A DNA stretch of 64,000 bases from Hoeflea sp. 108 (GCF_000372965.1 NZ_KB890025.1:186001-250000), one strand, 5' to 3'; positions 18,788-27,275 are shown, numbered from the stretch's first letter. Translations and numbers: made by a program. Notes: generated from the sequence alone by a model not told the origin.

Positions 18788-19981
18788 CTACTTCGCAGCC
18801 TTCATCAGCTCGCGGCCGATGATCAGCTTTTGCACTTCGGTGGCGCCTTCATAGATGCGCAGCGCACGGATCTCGCGATAGAGCCGCTCAGTGATCTCGC
18901 CGACGCGCACACCGCGGCCGCCGAACATTTGCAGCGCCTGGTCGATGACCCACTGCGCATTTTCGGTGGCGGTCATCTTGGCCATCGCTGCCTCGCGGGT
19001 GATCGGCAGCTTCTGCACGTCGCGGCGCCAGGCGGTGCGCACGGTGAGCAGCGACGCAGCGTCGATGGCCGTCGCCATCTCGCCCAACGTGCTCTGCGCT
19101 GTCGGCAGGTCGGCCAATGTCGCCCCGAACATCTTTCGCGACTTGGCGTGCGCAACGGCCTCGTCCAGTGCACGGCGGGCGAAGCCGAGTGCCGCGGCAG
19201 CCACCGACGGCCGGAAAATATCCAGGGTGCGCATGGCGATCTTGAAACCTTCGCCCGGTTCGCCAAGCAGTTGCGACGCCGGGATGCGGCAATTGTCGAA
19301 GCGGATGCGGGCCAGGGGATGCGGCGCGATCGTCTCGATGCGTTCGGCGATCGAGAAGCCGGGCGTGTCGGCATGGACGACGAAGGTCGAGATGCCGCGG
19401 GTCCCAGGTGCTTCGCCGGTGCGGGCAAAGACGGTGTAGACGTCGGCGATGCCGCCGTTGGAGATGAAGATCTTCTCGCCGTCAAGCACGTATGCATCGC
19501 CGTCGCGGCGGGCAGAGGTGCTCATCGCGGCGACGTCGGAGCCGGCCTCCGGCTCGGTCAGCGCGAAAGCAGAGATCAGCTCGCCTCGGGCGACCTTCGG
19601 CAAGATGGCCTGCTTGAGCGCGTCCGAGCCCGACAAGCTGATCGCGCCGGTGCCAAGACCCTGCATGGCGAAGGCGAAGTCGGCGAGACCGTCGGCATAG
19701 GCAAGTGTTTCGCGGATCAGGCAGAGCGAGCGGCTGTCGATCTGCTCGGACACGCCGCCGAAGGCCACCGGCACGCAGTTGCGCAAGATGCCGGCAGCGC
19801 CGAGTGCTTTCACCAGCTTCTTGCAGGCGCCGTCGGCGTCGGCATGATCGATGTCGCCGAGCCCGCCCTTGGCGATGAAACCGTCGAGTTCGGCTACCAA
19901 CGTCTTGTGGCTGTCGGCGAAGAACGGCCAGTCCAGATGGTCACGGGCCGGCGCACCGGTCGGCATCAAATGCGCGGCCAT
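18788..19981 (-). CDS. Acyl-CoA dehydrogenase
   Basis: 397-residue FAD enzyme of the acyl-CoA dehydrogenase family, normal length. AFALTEPEAGSDVAAM (flavin/substrate loop), GEKIFISNGGIADVYTVFA and the C-terminal ALQMFGGRGVRVGE and RIYEGATEVQKLIIGREL are present. It oxidises an acyl-CoA to the enoyl-CoA and passes electrons to ETF. It lies between the crotonase (3-nt gap) and the thioesterase (9-nt gap). In this operon a substrate derived from ring-opened anthranilyl-CoA is likely; specificity is not readable. Confidence 0.9.
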   Translation of the reverse strand: MAAHLMPTGAPARDHLDWPFFADSHKTLVAELDGFIAKGGLGDIDHADADGACKKLVKALGAAGILRNCVPVAFGGVSEQIDSRSLCLIRETLAYADGLADFAFAMQGLGTGAISLSGSDALKQAILPKVARGELISAFALTEPEAGSDVAAMSTSARRDGDAYVLDGEKIFISNGGIADVYTVFARTGEAPGTRGISTFVVHADTPGFSIAERIETIAPHPLARIRFDNCRIPASQLLGEPGEGFKIAMRTLDIFRPSVAAAALGFARRALDEAVAHAKSRKMFGATLADLPTAQSTLGEMATAIDAASLLTVRTAWRRDVQKLPITREAAMAKMTATENAQWVIDQALQMFGGRGVRVGEITERLYREIRALRIYEGATEVQKLIIGRELMKAAK

Positions 19982-19984
19982 GAC

Positions 19985-20827
19985 TCAGTTCCCCTTGAAT
20001 TCCGGCTTGGACTTGGCGGCGAAAGCCTCGAAGGCACGGCGGAAATCGCCTGTCGCCATGCAGATCGCCTGGGCTTGGGCCTCGGATTCGATCAGCTGGT
20101 CGATGCCCATCGCCCATTCCTGGTCGAGCATCTTCTTGGTCATGGTGTGCGCAAACCAGGGGCCGTCGGCGATGTCGCGGGCGAACTTCTGCGCAGCGCC
20201 CAGCAACGTGCCGCGCTCATGCAGGGCGTTGTAGAAGCCCCAGGCATGGCCTTCGACCGAGGTCATGACGCGGCCGGTGAACAGCAGTTCTGCGGCGCGG
20301 CCCTGGCCGATGATGCGGGGAAGGATGCCGCAAGCGCCCATATCGGCGCCGGCCAGGCCGACGCGGTTGAACAGGAAGGCGGTCTTCGCCTCAGGCGTGG
20401 CGATGCGATAATCTGATGACATGGCGAGGATCGCACCGGCGCCGGCGCAGATGCCGTCGACGGCTGCGATGACCGGCTGCGGGCAGGCGCGGATCTGGCG
20501 TACCAGGTCGCCGGTCATGCGGGTGAAGTCGATGAGGTCGGGCATCGACATCTTGGTCAGCGGCTCGATGATGTCGAACACGTCGCCGCCGGAGGAGAAG
20601 TTGTTCTCAGCGCCTGTCAGCACCACGGCGCGCACGTCGCTGGCGCGCGCCAGCGAACGGAACAGGTCGGTTAGTTCCTCGTAGCTCTCGAAGGTCAGCG
20701 GGTTCTTCTTCTCGGGACGATTGAGCGTGATCGTGGCGACGCGGCCGTCGGCATCGGTCTCGAACAGGAAATGCCTGGCCTTGTGATCCTTGAACGGACG
20801 CTTCTTGTCCTGCATCGGGTTGGTCAT
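19985..20827 (-). CDS. Enoyl-CoA hydratase/isomerase-family (crotonase) protein with altered catalytic segment
   Basis: 280 residues from ATG 20827 (GGAGG 6 nt upstream; an ATG at 20833 directly abutting GGAGG is the alternative and would overlap the SDR stop as ATGA). Oxyanion-hole segments NNFSSGGDVFDI and DGICAGAGAILAMSSDYRIA are present. Where true hydratases read G-x-PE-x-x-LG, this protein reads VGLAGADMGACGILPRI, so the usual catalytic glutamate is absent and an aspartate is nearby. That suggests a non-hydratase reaction such as hydrolytic ring opening or isomerisation. Second gene after the SDR in the flavoenzyme operon. Confidence 0.85.
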   Translation of the reverse strand: MTNPMQDKKRPFKDHKARHFLFETDADGRVATITLNRPEKKNPLTFESYEELTDLFRSLARASDVRAVVLTGAENNFSSGGDVFDIIEPLTKMSMPDLIDFTRMTGDLVRQIRACPQPVIAAVDGICAGAGAILAMSSDYRIATPEAKTAFLFNRVGLAGADMGACGILPRIIGQGRAAELLFTGRVMTSVEGHAWGFYNALHERGTLLGAAQKFARDIADGPWFAHTMTKKMLDQEWAMGIDQLIESEAQAQAICMATGDFRRAFEAFAAKSKPEFKGN

Positions 20828-20829
20828 CG

Positions 20830-21612
20830 TCATCCTCCCAGAATTTCGCCGCCGGCAACCGGGATCGCTTGGCCTGTGATTGCGGTGGCCTTTTCCGAGG
20901 CGAGCCACAGCACCGTGTCGGCCACTTCCTCGGGGCTCACCAGGCGTCCTTGCGGATTGGCGCGGGCAAGTGCCGCGCGCGCCTCGTCCGCCGAGCGGCC
21001 GGTCTTGCCGGTGATGGTTTCCACGGCACCGTCGAGCAGGGGGGTGTCGGTGAAGCCGGGGCAGACGGCGTTGACGGTGACGTCTGTGCGGGCAAGCTCC
21101 AGCGCCAGCGCGCGCGTCATGCCGACCACGCCGTGCTTGGAAGCGCAATAGGCTGAGACGTAAGGGTAGCCAGTCAGGCCGGCGGTGCTGGCGACATTGA
21201 CGATGCGGCCCTTGCCGGCGCGCTTGACCGAGGCAAGTGCTGCCTGTGTCACCAGGAACGTGCCGGTGAGATTGATGCCGATGACCCGGCTCCACAATGC
21301 CAGGTCGGTCTTGTCGAAGGGAGCCGACGGTGCTTCGCCGGCGCAATTGACCAGCACTGAAATGTCGCCGGCCTGGGCAATCGCCCTGGCGACGCCTGCC
21401 TCGACCGAATGCGTATCGGTGACGTCGAACCCGTCGAGCACAAAGGCTTCGCCGCCAGCCTTGGCGATCTCGTCGCGCACGGCTTCGAGCGGAGCGGCCC
21501 GGCGGCCGCACAGGCTGACGCTGTGGCCGTTGGCGGCGAGCGCCAAGGCGATGGCGCGGCCGATGCCGCTTCCGGCGCCGGTGACGAGGGCGTGACGCTT
21601 GGCCATGCTCAT
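20830..21612 (-). CDS. SDR-family NAD(P)-dependent oxidoreductase
   Basis: 260 residues, classical short-chain dehydrogenase: TGAGSGIG near the N-terminus, VNCAG, active-site serine in NVAST and YCASK (Tyr and Lys), and a C-terminal GQAIPVAGGEILGG. It interconverts a hydroxyl and a keto group; a 3-hydroxyacyl-CoA or cyclic ketone in the anthranilyl-CoA route is the likely substrate. Its start overlaps the stop of the fused flavoenzyme (ATGA at 21609-21612), indicating coupled translation. Confidence 0.9.
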   Translation of the reverse strand: MSMAKRHALVTGAGSGIGRAIALALAANGHSVSLCGRRAAPLEAVRDEIAKAGGEAFVLDGFDVTDTHSVEAGVARAIAQAGDISVLVNCAGEAPSAPFDKTDLALWSRVIGINLTGTFLVTQAALASVKRAGKGRIVNVASTAGLTGYPYVSAYCASKHGVVGMTRALALELARTDVTVNAVCPGFTDTPLLDGAVETITGKTGRSADEARAALARANPQGRLVSPEEVADTVLWLASEKATAITGQAIPVAGGEILGG

Positions 21613-23936
21613 GCCTTGCCCGCAGGTGTTGCCGTCGCGGCGCGGGCGAGGTTGTTCACATATTGGGCGCGGGCCGAATGATACTGCTTCGGCCAGGCCT
21701 GCTCGGCATAACCGATCTTCGCCGCCTCATGCATGACGAAGGATGGGTCGGCGAGGTGCGGACGGGCAACCGCGCAGAGGTCGGCGCGACCAGCGGCGAT
21801 GATCGAATTGGCGTGGTCGGCTTCCGAGATTGCGCCCACCGCAATGGTCGGCACCTGGATCTCGTTGCGGATCTTGTCGGAGAAAGGCGTCTGGAACAGG
21901 CGGCCATAGACCGGCTGCTCTTCCTTGACCACCTGGCCTGACGAGCAGTCGATCATGTCGGCGCCGGCGTCCTTGAACATTTTGGCGAAGATCGCCGCAT
22001 CCTCGGGCGTGTTGCCGCCTTCATACCAGTCGTGGGTCGAGAGACGCACCGAGATCGGCTTGTCCTCAGGCCAGACGGCGCGAATGGCGCGGAACACTTC
22101 GAGCGGATAGCGGGCACGGTTTTCGTGGCTGCCGCCATATTCATCGTCGCGCAAATTGGTCAGCGGCGACAGGAAGGACGACAGCAGGTAGCCGTGGGCG
22201 GCGTGCAGTTCGAGGATGTCGAAGCCGAGGTCACGGGCGCGCTCCGTGGCGCCGACGAAGTCGGCCAGCACACGGTCCATGTCGTCGCGGGTCATGGCGC
22301 GCGGCATGTCGGAATGCTTGAGATACGGCAGGGCGGAAGCCGAGATCAGCGGCCAGCCACCCGAGGTTACAGGTTGGTCGATGCCTTCCCAAGCAACCTT
22401 GGTCGCACCCTTGCGGCCGGCATGGCCGATCTGGATGCCGATCTTAGCCGGTGTCTGCTGATGGACGAAGTCGACCATGCGCTTGAAAGCCTGCGCCTGC
22501 TCGTCGTTCCACAGGCCGAGGCATCCCGGCGTGATGCGCGCGTCCGGCGACACGCAGGTCATCTCCGGGAAGACGAGAGCCGCACCGCCCATGGCGCGTG
22601 CGCCGATATGGACGAGGTGGAAATCGTCGGGCACACCGTCGGTGGCCGAATACATCGCCATAGGCGACATGACGATGCGGTTCTTCAGCGTCAGGCCGCG
22701 GATCGAAAATGGCGTGAACATCGGTGGCGGCACCGAGCCGTTGGGGGCGGGCGAGACGCCGGCGCGTTCGGCGAACCAGCGCTCGAAGCCTTCCAGCCAG
22801 TCCTTGTCGCGCAGGCGCAGATTCTCGTGGCTGATGCGCTGCGAACGGGTCAGCATCGAATACATGAACTGCTCGGGCTCGAGCGTGTCGGCGTAGCGGG
22901 TGCCCACGACCTCGAACCATTCCATGGCGTTGCGGGCTGCGTTCTGGATGCGGGCGACGTCGACGCGGCGCACCTCTTCATAGGCGTCGAGCACGGCCGG
23001 GATGCTGGCCTTGTCGTGGCCGATGATGTCGAACTGGCGGGTCAGTTCGATGGCGTCGTCGATGGCGAGCTTGGTGCCGGAGCCGATGGCGAAATGCGCG
23101 GTGTGGGCGCTGTCGCCCATCAAGACGACGTGGCTTTGGCCGTTGAAGTGGCTCCACTTGTCGCAGATCAGGCGGCCAAAGTTCAGCCAGGCGGAGCCGC
23201 GCAGATGGCGCGCGTTGGTCATCAGCTTGTGGCCGTCGAGCGTGCCGGCAAACAGCTTTTCGCAGAACGCGATGGACTGGTCCTGGTCCATCTCGTCGAT
23301 GCCATGCGCCTTGAACACCTCGTCGGTGGTCTCGACGATGAAGGTCGAGGTGTTGTCGTCGAAACGATAGATGTGGGCCTGGAACCAGCCGTGCTCGGTG
23401 CGCTGGAAATCGAAGGTGAAGGCGTCGAAACGCTTGTCGGTGCCGAGCCAGATGTAGCGGTTGGGCCGCATCACCATGTCGGGCTTGAAGATGTCGGCAT
23501 ATTTGTGCCGAATGCGCGAGTTGACGCCATCGGACGAGATGATGAGGTCGGCATCGGGGAAATCCTGGTCGCCCTGCACGTCGGTCTCGAACACCAGTTC
23601 GACGCCGAGCTCGATGCAGCGCTCCTGCAGGATGTTCAGCATCTTCTTGCGGCCGATGCCGACGAAGCCGTGCCCAGTGGTGCGGATCTTGCGACCTTTG
23701 AATACCAGCTCGATGTCGTCCCAGTGATTGAACGCGTCTTCGATCGTCTCGGCGGTGGCCGGGTCCCATTGGCGCATCGACTGCATGGTTGCGTCGGAAA
23801 AGACCACGCCCCAGCCGAAGGTGTCGAAGGGACGGTTGCGCTCGACGACGGTGACCTGGTGCTCGGGATGCTGTTTCTTCATCAGCAGGGCAAAATAGAG
23901 ACCGGCCGGTCCGCCACCGATACAGACAATGCGCAT
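21609..23936 (-). CDS. Fused FAD monooxygenase / old-yellow-enzyme reductase acting on aryl-CoA (2-aminobenzoyl-CoA or salicylyl-CoA type)
   Basis: 775 residues from ATG 23936 with AGGAGGAGG close upstream. Residues 1-about 390 are a group A flavin hydroxylase: CIGGGPAGLYFA at the N-terminus and GDSAHTAHFAIGSG near 285. Residues about 405-775 are an old-yellow-enzyme domain: LTLKNRIVMSPM, HAGRKG and the flavin segment HGYLLSSFLSPLTNLR with YGGSHENR. The same fusion is known as 2-aminobenzoyl-CoA monooxygenase/reductase of Azoarcus evansii, which hydroxylates and then dearomatises anthranilyl-CoA; close relatives are annotated salicylyl-CoA 5-hydroxylase. The aminobenzoate-type ligase, kynU and kynA nearby favour anthranilyl-CoA. 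First gene of a seven-gene operon ending at 16004. Confidence 0.88.
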   Translation of the reverse strand: MRIVCIGGGPAGLYFALLMKKQHPEHQVTVVERNRPFDTFGWGVVFSDATMQSMRQWDPATAETIEDAFNHWDDIELVFKGRKIRTTGHGFVGIGRKKMLNILQERCIELGVELVFETDVQGDQDFPDADLIISSDGVNSRIRHKYADIFKPDMVMRPNRYIWLGTDKRFDAFTFDFQRTEHGWFQAHIYRFDDNTSTFIVETTDEVFKAHGIDEMDQDQSIAFCEKLFAGTLDGHKLMTNARHLRGSAWLNFGRLICDKWSHFNGQSHVVLMGDSAHTAHFAIGSGTKLAIDDAIELTRQFDIIGHDKASIPAVLDAYEEVRRVDVARIQNAARNAMEWFEVVGTRYADTLEPEQFMYSMLTRSQRISHENLRLRDKDWLEGFERWFAERAGVSPAPNGSVPPPMFTPFSIRGLTLKNRIVMSPMAMYSATDGVPDDFHLVHIGARAMGGAALVFPEMTCVSPDARITPGCLGLWNDEQAQAFKRMVDFVHQQTPAKIGIQIGHAGRKGATKVAWEGIDQPVTSGGWPLISASALPYLKHSDMPRAMTRDDMDRVLADFVGATERARDLGFDILELHAAHGYLLSSFLSPLTNLRDDEYGGSHENRARYPLEVFRAIRAVWPEDKPISVRLSTHDWYEGGNTPEDAAIFAKMFKDAGADMIDCSSGQVVKEEQPVYGRLFQTPFSDKIRNEIQVPTIAVGAISEADHANSIIAAGRADLCAVARPHLADPSFVMHEAAKIGYAEQAWPKQYHSARAQYVNNLARAATATPAGKA

Positions 23937-24021
23937 GCCGTCCTCCTCCTGAAGCCGTGCGGCCAGATGGACATGCGTGCCCGACCCTGACCATGACGGC
24001 ACCATGGCCGGTTTCGAAAAA

Positions 24022-24039
24022 AACTTCAAGCTTAAAGTT
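24022..24039. promoter_or_regulatory. Candidate MarR operator upstream of the flavoenzyme operon (site A)
   Basis: An 18-bp near-perfect palindrome, AACTTCAAGCTTAAAGTT (one mismatch between arms), about 86 bp upstream of the ATG at 23936, in an AT-rich patch. Read on the minus strand it begins AACTTTAAGCTTGAA; the region before the CoA-ligase gene has the same 15-mer with one change (AACTTTAGGCTTGAA). A MarR-family gene lies about 2 kb away. Position and symmetry fit a repressor site over the operon promoter; binding is inferred. Confidence 0.6.
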
Positions 24040-24063
24040 ATTTTGGAAATGAAGGCGCAAAGA

Positions 24064-24090
24064 CCCCGGCCGGCATGCGCGCGACCGGGG
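24064..24090 (-). terminator. Hairpin after the isochorismatase gene
   Basis: CCCCGG (24064-24069) pairs with CCGGGG (24085-24090); on the minus strand it lies about 20 nt after the hydrolase stop and is followed by TCTTTGC. It probably separates the hydrolase transcript from the flavoenzyme operon promoter. The T-tract is poor. Confidence 0.4.
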
Positions 24091-24111
24091 CAGAGGCAGA
24101 GTCCGTGAATG

Positions 24112-24660
24112 CTATCTGGACAGGTAAGTCGCCGTATCCATGAGTTCGCCATAGCCGAAGGCGATGGCTGCCATGACGGCGTCGTGGACCTGGGCAGCTG
24201 GCACCGTCTTGCCGTTGAATTCGAGGTCGCGGGTGGCGCAGGCATCGTGGACGACGGTCGCCTTGTAGCCGAAGTCGGCTGCAGCGCGGGTGGCGCCTTC
24301 GACGCACATGTGGCTCATCGCCCCGACGATGACGACTTCCTCGATGCCCTTGGCGTCCAGCGTTGCCTTGAGATCGGTCTCGCGGAACGAATTGACGTGG
24401 TTCTTGGTGATGACCTTCTCGCCATTGGCCGGGGCGACAGCGGCGTTGATCTCGACGCCTGGCGTACCGGGCGCAAAGATTGGCGCATCCGCGCTCTTCG
24501 AGAGATGGCGGACATGGATGACGGTGTCGCCCTTGGAGCGTGCCGCCTCTATGACCCGGGCAGCGTTGGCGGCCGCCTTTTCGATGCCGACGAGGGGCAT
24601 GTTCCCGTCCGGAAAATATTCGTTCTGGATATCGATGGCGATCACCGCGCGCTTGCTCAT
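24112..24660 (-). CDS. Isochorismatase-family cysteine hydrolase
   Basis: 182 residues from ATG 24660 (upstream in-frame codons look untranslated). The catalytic set is visible: Asp in AVIAIDIQNEYF, Lys in GEKVITKNHVNSF, and the nucleophile Cys in VVIVGAMSHMCVEGATRAAADFG. Relatives are nicotinamidases, N-carbamoylsarcosine amidases and isochorismatases; the exact amide is unknown. It is divergent from the broken GlxA-type regulator gene at 24766, a common gene pair in proteobacteria, so its normal regulator may be lost. Not clearly part of tryptophan catabolism. Confidence 0.85.
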   Translation of the reverse strand: MSKRAVIAIDIQNEYFPDGNMPLVGIEKAAANAARVIEAARSKGDTVIHVRHLSKSADAPIFAPGTPGVEINAAVAPANGEKVITKNHVNSFRETDLKATLDAKGIEEVVIVGAMSHMCVEGATRAAADFGYKATVVHDACATRDLEFNGKTVPAAQVHDAVMAAIAFGYGELMDTATYLSR

Positions 24661-24765
24661 GTCCCCGATGCCTTTGCTGTTGGGAAGGATGTTGTCTGGA
24701 AGATGCAATGGATTATGGTGCCGGCCTATTGGCGATATCGACATAACAAGGGGTGATTTCGACAA

Positions 24766-25624
24766 ATGGCAACGGGCGACCTCATCGAGATAGGTCTGGT
24801 GTTCTTCCCTGGTGCGCAGATGTCGGCGGTGCTCGGCATGACGGACCTGTTCGAGTTGGCCAACCGCACTGCCGGGCGCAAGAGCCGGGGTGCGCCGCTC
24901 ACTCGGCGATCCGATCTCGCCCGAACATGCCGCACCTGTCGCCGGCTGGCTGCGCCAGCGCCATGGTGCCGGCGGTGTGCTGGCGTCCGTCTGCGCCGGC
25001 GCCTTCCTGCTCGGCGAGACGGGGCTGTTGGCCGGGCGGCCGGTGACGACGAACTGGGTCTATGACGAGGCGTTCCGGTCGCGTTTTCCCGAAGCCAAAC
25101 TCGACACCGACAGGCTGCTCATCGATGACGGCGACATCATCACCGCCGGCAGCCTGATGGTCTGGACCGACCTTGGCCTGAAACTCGTCGACCGCTTTCT
25201 CGGGCCGACCGTGATGATCGAGACGGCCCGGGTTCTCGCTCTCGATCCGCCCGGACGCGAACAGCGCTACTACAGCACATTCGCGCCGCGGCTCAGCCAT
25301 GGTGACGCGGCAATCCTAAAGGTGCAGCACTGGCTGCAGGCGAGCGAAGGCAAGGACCTGGATCTCGGCAACCTGGCGGCATTGGCCGGGTTGGAGCAGC
25401 GTACCTTCCTGCGCCGGTTTCAGAAGGCGACCGGGCTGACGACCACGGAATATGGCCAGCGCCTGCGCGTCGGCAAGGCGCGGGAGTTGCTGCAATTCAC
25501 CATGCAGTCGGTCGACAAGGTGGCATGGGAAGTCGGCTACGGCGATCCCGGTGCGTTCCGCAAGGTCTTTGTCCGTATCGTCGGGCTGACGCCGAGCGAC
25601 TACCGCGCCCGATTTCGCGCATAG
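24766..25624 (+). pseudogene. GlxA-type (DJ-1/PfpI + AraC) regulator, broken by internal deletion and frameshift
   Basis: Frame 1 from 24766 encodes a normal GlxA N-terminus (ending about LTDLFELANRTAGR), then goes out of frame. The frame from about 24885 encodes the rest: SLGDPISPEHAAP, SVCAGAFLLGETGLL (the PfpI-like nucleophile-elbow region), TTNWVYDEAF and a complete AraC-type helix-turn-helix domain ending SDYRARFRA. The 859-nt span is not a multiple of three. Relatives normally carry roughly 40-50 more residues between these two parts, so a deletion of over 100 nt with a frame change is the best explanation. A GTG near 24890 could still give a 244-residue C-terminal fragment with the DNA-binding domain. 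Confidence 0.75.
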
Positions 25625-25693
25625 AGTGTTTCTGCGCAATTCCGGACGGAAAACGGCTGCGCACTTTTCCTGGAATTGCTCCAGCCGGTTCGA

Positions 25694-26218
25694 TCAAGCG
25701 CCCTTGGCCAGTGACGCGACGATCGAGCGCTTCAGCTTGGCGAGTTCATCGAGTAGGATCGCGCCGTCCTTGGCTGACAGCGTGCCGAACAGGTCGCCGA
25801 TCCAGTCGGCGTGTGCCGCTGCCATTTTCTCGAATTCGGCGCGGCCGAAGGGCGTCAGGGCGATGATCTGGACGCGGCGGTCAGTCGGCGAGGTGGTGCG
25901 ACTGATGTGGCCGCTTTCGGCTAGGCGCTCAACCAAGACAGTGATGTTGCCGGGCGACACCATCATGCGCTTGGACACTTCGCCCAGCACCATGCCGTCC
26001 TGGGCGCGCTCGAGCTGCGCCATCAGGTCGAAGCGGGGCAGGGTGGAATCGAACTCTTCACGCAGGCGCCGGCGCACTTCGGTCTCGACCAGCGTCGAGC
26101 AGGTGAGCAGTCGCAGCCACAGGCGCAATTCGGTGCCATGATCGGCGGGCGCTTCCAGCACCTTGGTCTCGCCGTCCACCCAGCCTTCGGCGTTTGCCGT
26201 ATCCTTGCGCTCTTCCAT
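25694..26218 (-). CDS. MarR-family transcriptional regulator
   Basis: 174 residues from ATG 26218. The winged-helix core includes VLGEVSKRMMVSPGNITVLVERL and the wing HISRTTSPTDRRVQIIALT with the family's conserved DxR. The N-terminal 30 residues are charged. MarR proteins repress catabolic operons and are often released by aromatic compounds or aryl-CoA esters. Sequences like the proposed operator lie upstream of the flavoenzyme operon (site A), upstream of the CoA ligase (site C), and partly in front of this gene (26288-26307). So it is the best candidate regulator of the lower anthranilate pathway; this is inference. Confidence 0.88.
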   Translation of the reverse strand: MEERKDTANAEGWVDGETKVLEAPADHGTELRLWLRLLTCSTLVETEVRRRLREEFDSTLPRFDLMAQLERAQDGMVLGEVSKRMMVSPGNITVLVERLAESGHISRTTSPTDRRVQIIALTPFGRAEFEKMAAAHADWIGDLFGTLSAKDGAILLDELAKLKRSIVASLAKGA

Positions 26219-26287
26219 CAGCCGTCCTCGCCGCGAACCGCAGAACAGGCCGGTCCGACCGGGCTGTTGTAGGACCGTTTCGCTCGA

Positions 26288-26307
26288 TAGTACAAGCTTG
26301 AAAGGTT
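26288..26307. promoter_or_regulatory. Partial MarR-operator-like site upstream of marR (site B)
   Basis: TAGTACAAGCTTGAAAGGTT shares the core AAGCTTGAA exactly with site A, but its other arm has diverged. It lies about 75 bp before the MarR start and abuts the stop of the upstream dehydratase gene. It may be a weaker autoregulatory site. The evidence is weaker than for sites A and C. Confidence 0.35.
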
Positions 26308-27275
26308 CAGGCGCTGGGGATGCCGCCTGCGAGTACCGTCGAATAGGCCTCGGCGTCGATGTTGCCGCCTGAAATGACGCAGACAACGCTGCCGGTGGCA
26401 TCAGGACTGGCAAGCGCTGCAGCCAGCGAGGCTGCCCCTGCGCCCTCGGCCACAACCTTGGATTTCGCAAACAGCATCCGCATCGCCGCGGTGACCTGCT
26501 CGAGGCTGACGGTGACGGCGCCGTCGATCAGCTCGCGCGCCACCGGCCACAGCTGCGGCACCAAGGACGGGCCGCCAATGCTCTTGACGAAGGACGGGAG
26601 CGTCTCGATGTCGACGATGCGGCCTGCGGCAAGTGCTGCCGTCACCGGGGCTGCGTTTTCGTCCTCGACGGCGAAGATTTTCGTTTGCGGGCGCAGCGCC
26701 TTCACGGCGCTTGCCACGCCTGACGTCATCGAGCCGCCGCCATAGGGGGTGAGCACGACGTCGACCTCCGGCAGGTCCTCGACGATTTCCATGCCGATGG
26801 AGCCGTTTCCCGACAGTACCGCCTGGTCGGTCACCGGGTTGATCAGCAATTCCGGGAAGTCGGGCCTGTCTGCGCCGATGATGTACTGCCACCAGGTCTC
26901 GAGCGAGATGAAGCGCACTTCGCCGCCGAGGCGGCGCACACCATCGATCTTGGTCTGCGGTGCGCCTGCGTACATGTAGGCGGCCATCGGCAAGCCGAGC
27001 CTGTTGGCGGCCCACGCCATGCCATAGGCCATGTTGCCGGAGCTGGTGGTGGCGACGCCATTGGCGAGCGCAGCCGCGTCGCGGGAAAGCAGCGCGTTCA
27101 GCGCCGGCCTAAGCTTGAACGCGCCGATGGGCGACAGCGTCTCGAGCTTTAGGAAAATCTGCCGGTCGGGCAGGCCGAGGTCGAGCCGGACAAGCGGTGT
27201 GCGCGGAGCGTAAGGTGCTATGCGGGCGCGCGCAGCGGCGATCTCGTCCAGCGACGGGCGGTAGGGGGCGGTCAT
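26307..27275 (-). CDS. PLP-dependent threonine/serine dehydratase-like enzyme (fold type II)
   Basis: 322 residues of the tryptophan-synthase-beta superfamily. The PLP lysine is in IGAFKLRPALN (about residue 53), where dehydratases normally read GSFKxRGA, so the conserved Gly after Arg is Pro here. The next motif is SSGNMAYGMAW in place of SAGNHAQG. The phosphate-binding loop GGGSMTSG and the C-terminal VISGGNID are kept. It may deaminate or racemise a hydroxy- or diamino acid rather than threonine. Its start overlaps the GntR stop by four bases (27272-27275), so they are translationally coupled and it may be regulated with the kynurenine uptake genes. Confidence 0.8.
   Translation of the reverse strand: MTAPYRPSLDEIAAARARIAPYAPRTPLVRLDLGLPDRQIFLKLETLSPIGAFKLRPALNALLSRDAAALANGVATTSSGNMAYGMAWAANRLGLPMAAYMYAGAPQTKIDGVRRLGGEVRFISLETWWQYIIGADRPDFPELLINPVTDQAVLSGNGSIGMEIVEDLPEVDVVLTPYGGGSMTSGVASAVKALRPQTKIFAVEDENAAPVTAALAAGRIVDIETLPSFVKSIGGPSLVPQLWPVARELIDGAVTVSLEQVTAAMRMLFAKSKVVAEGAGAASLAAALASPDATGSVVCVISGGNIDAEAYSTVLAGGIPSA

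Noticed and set aside
18431..20416. 661-residue plus-strand open frame opposite the acyl-CoA dehydrogenase and thioesterase
   Set aside because: High-GC antisense shadow. Composition is Arg/Gly/Asp-rich without motifs, and the sense genes are all recognisable.
22032..23990. 652-residue plus-strand open frame opposite the fused flavoenzyme
   Set aside because: Antisense shadow; the sense strand carries intact flavin-binding motifs.
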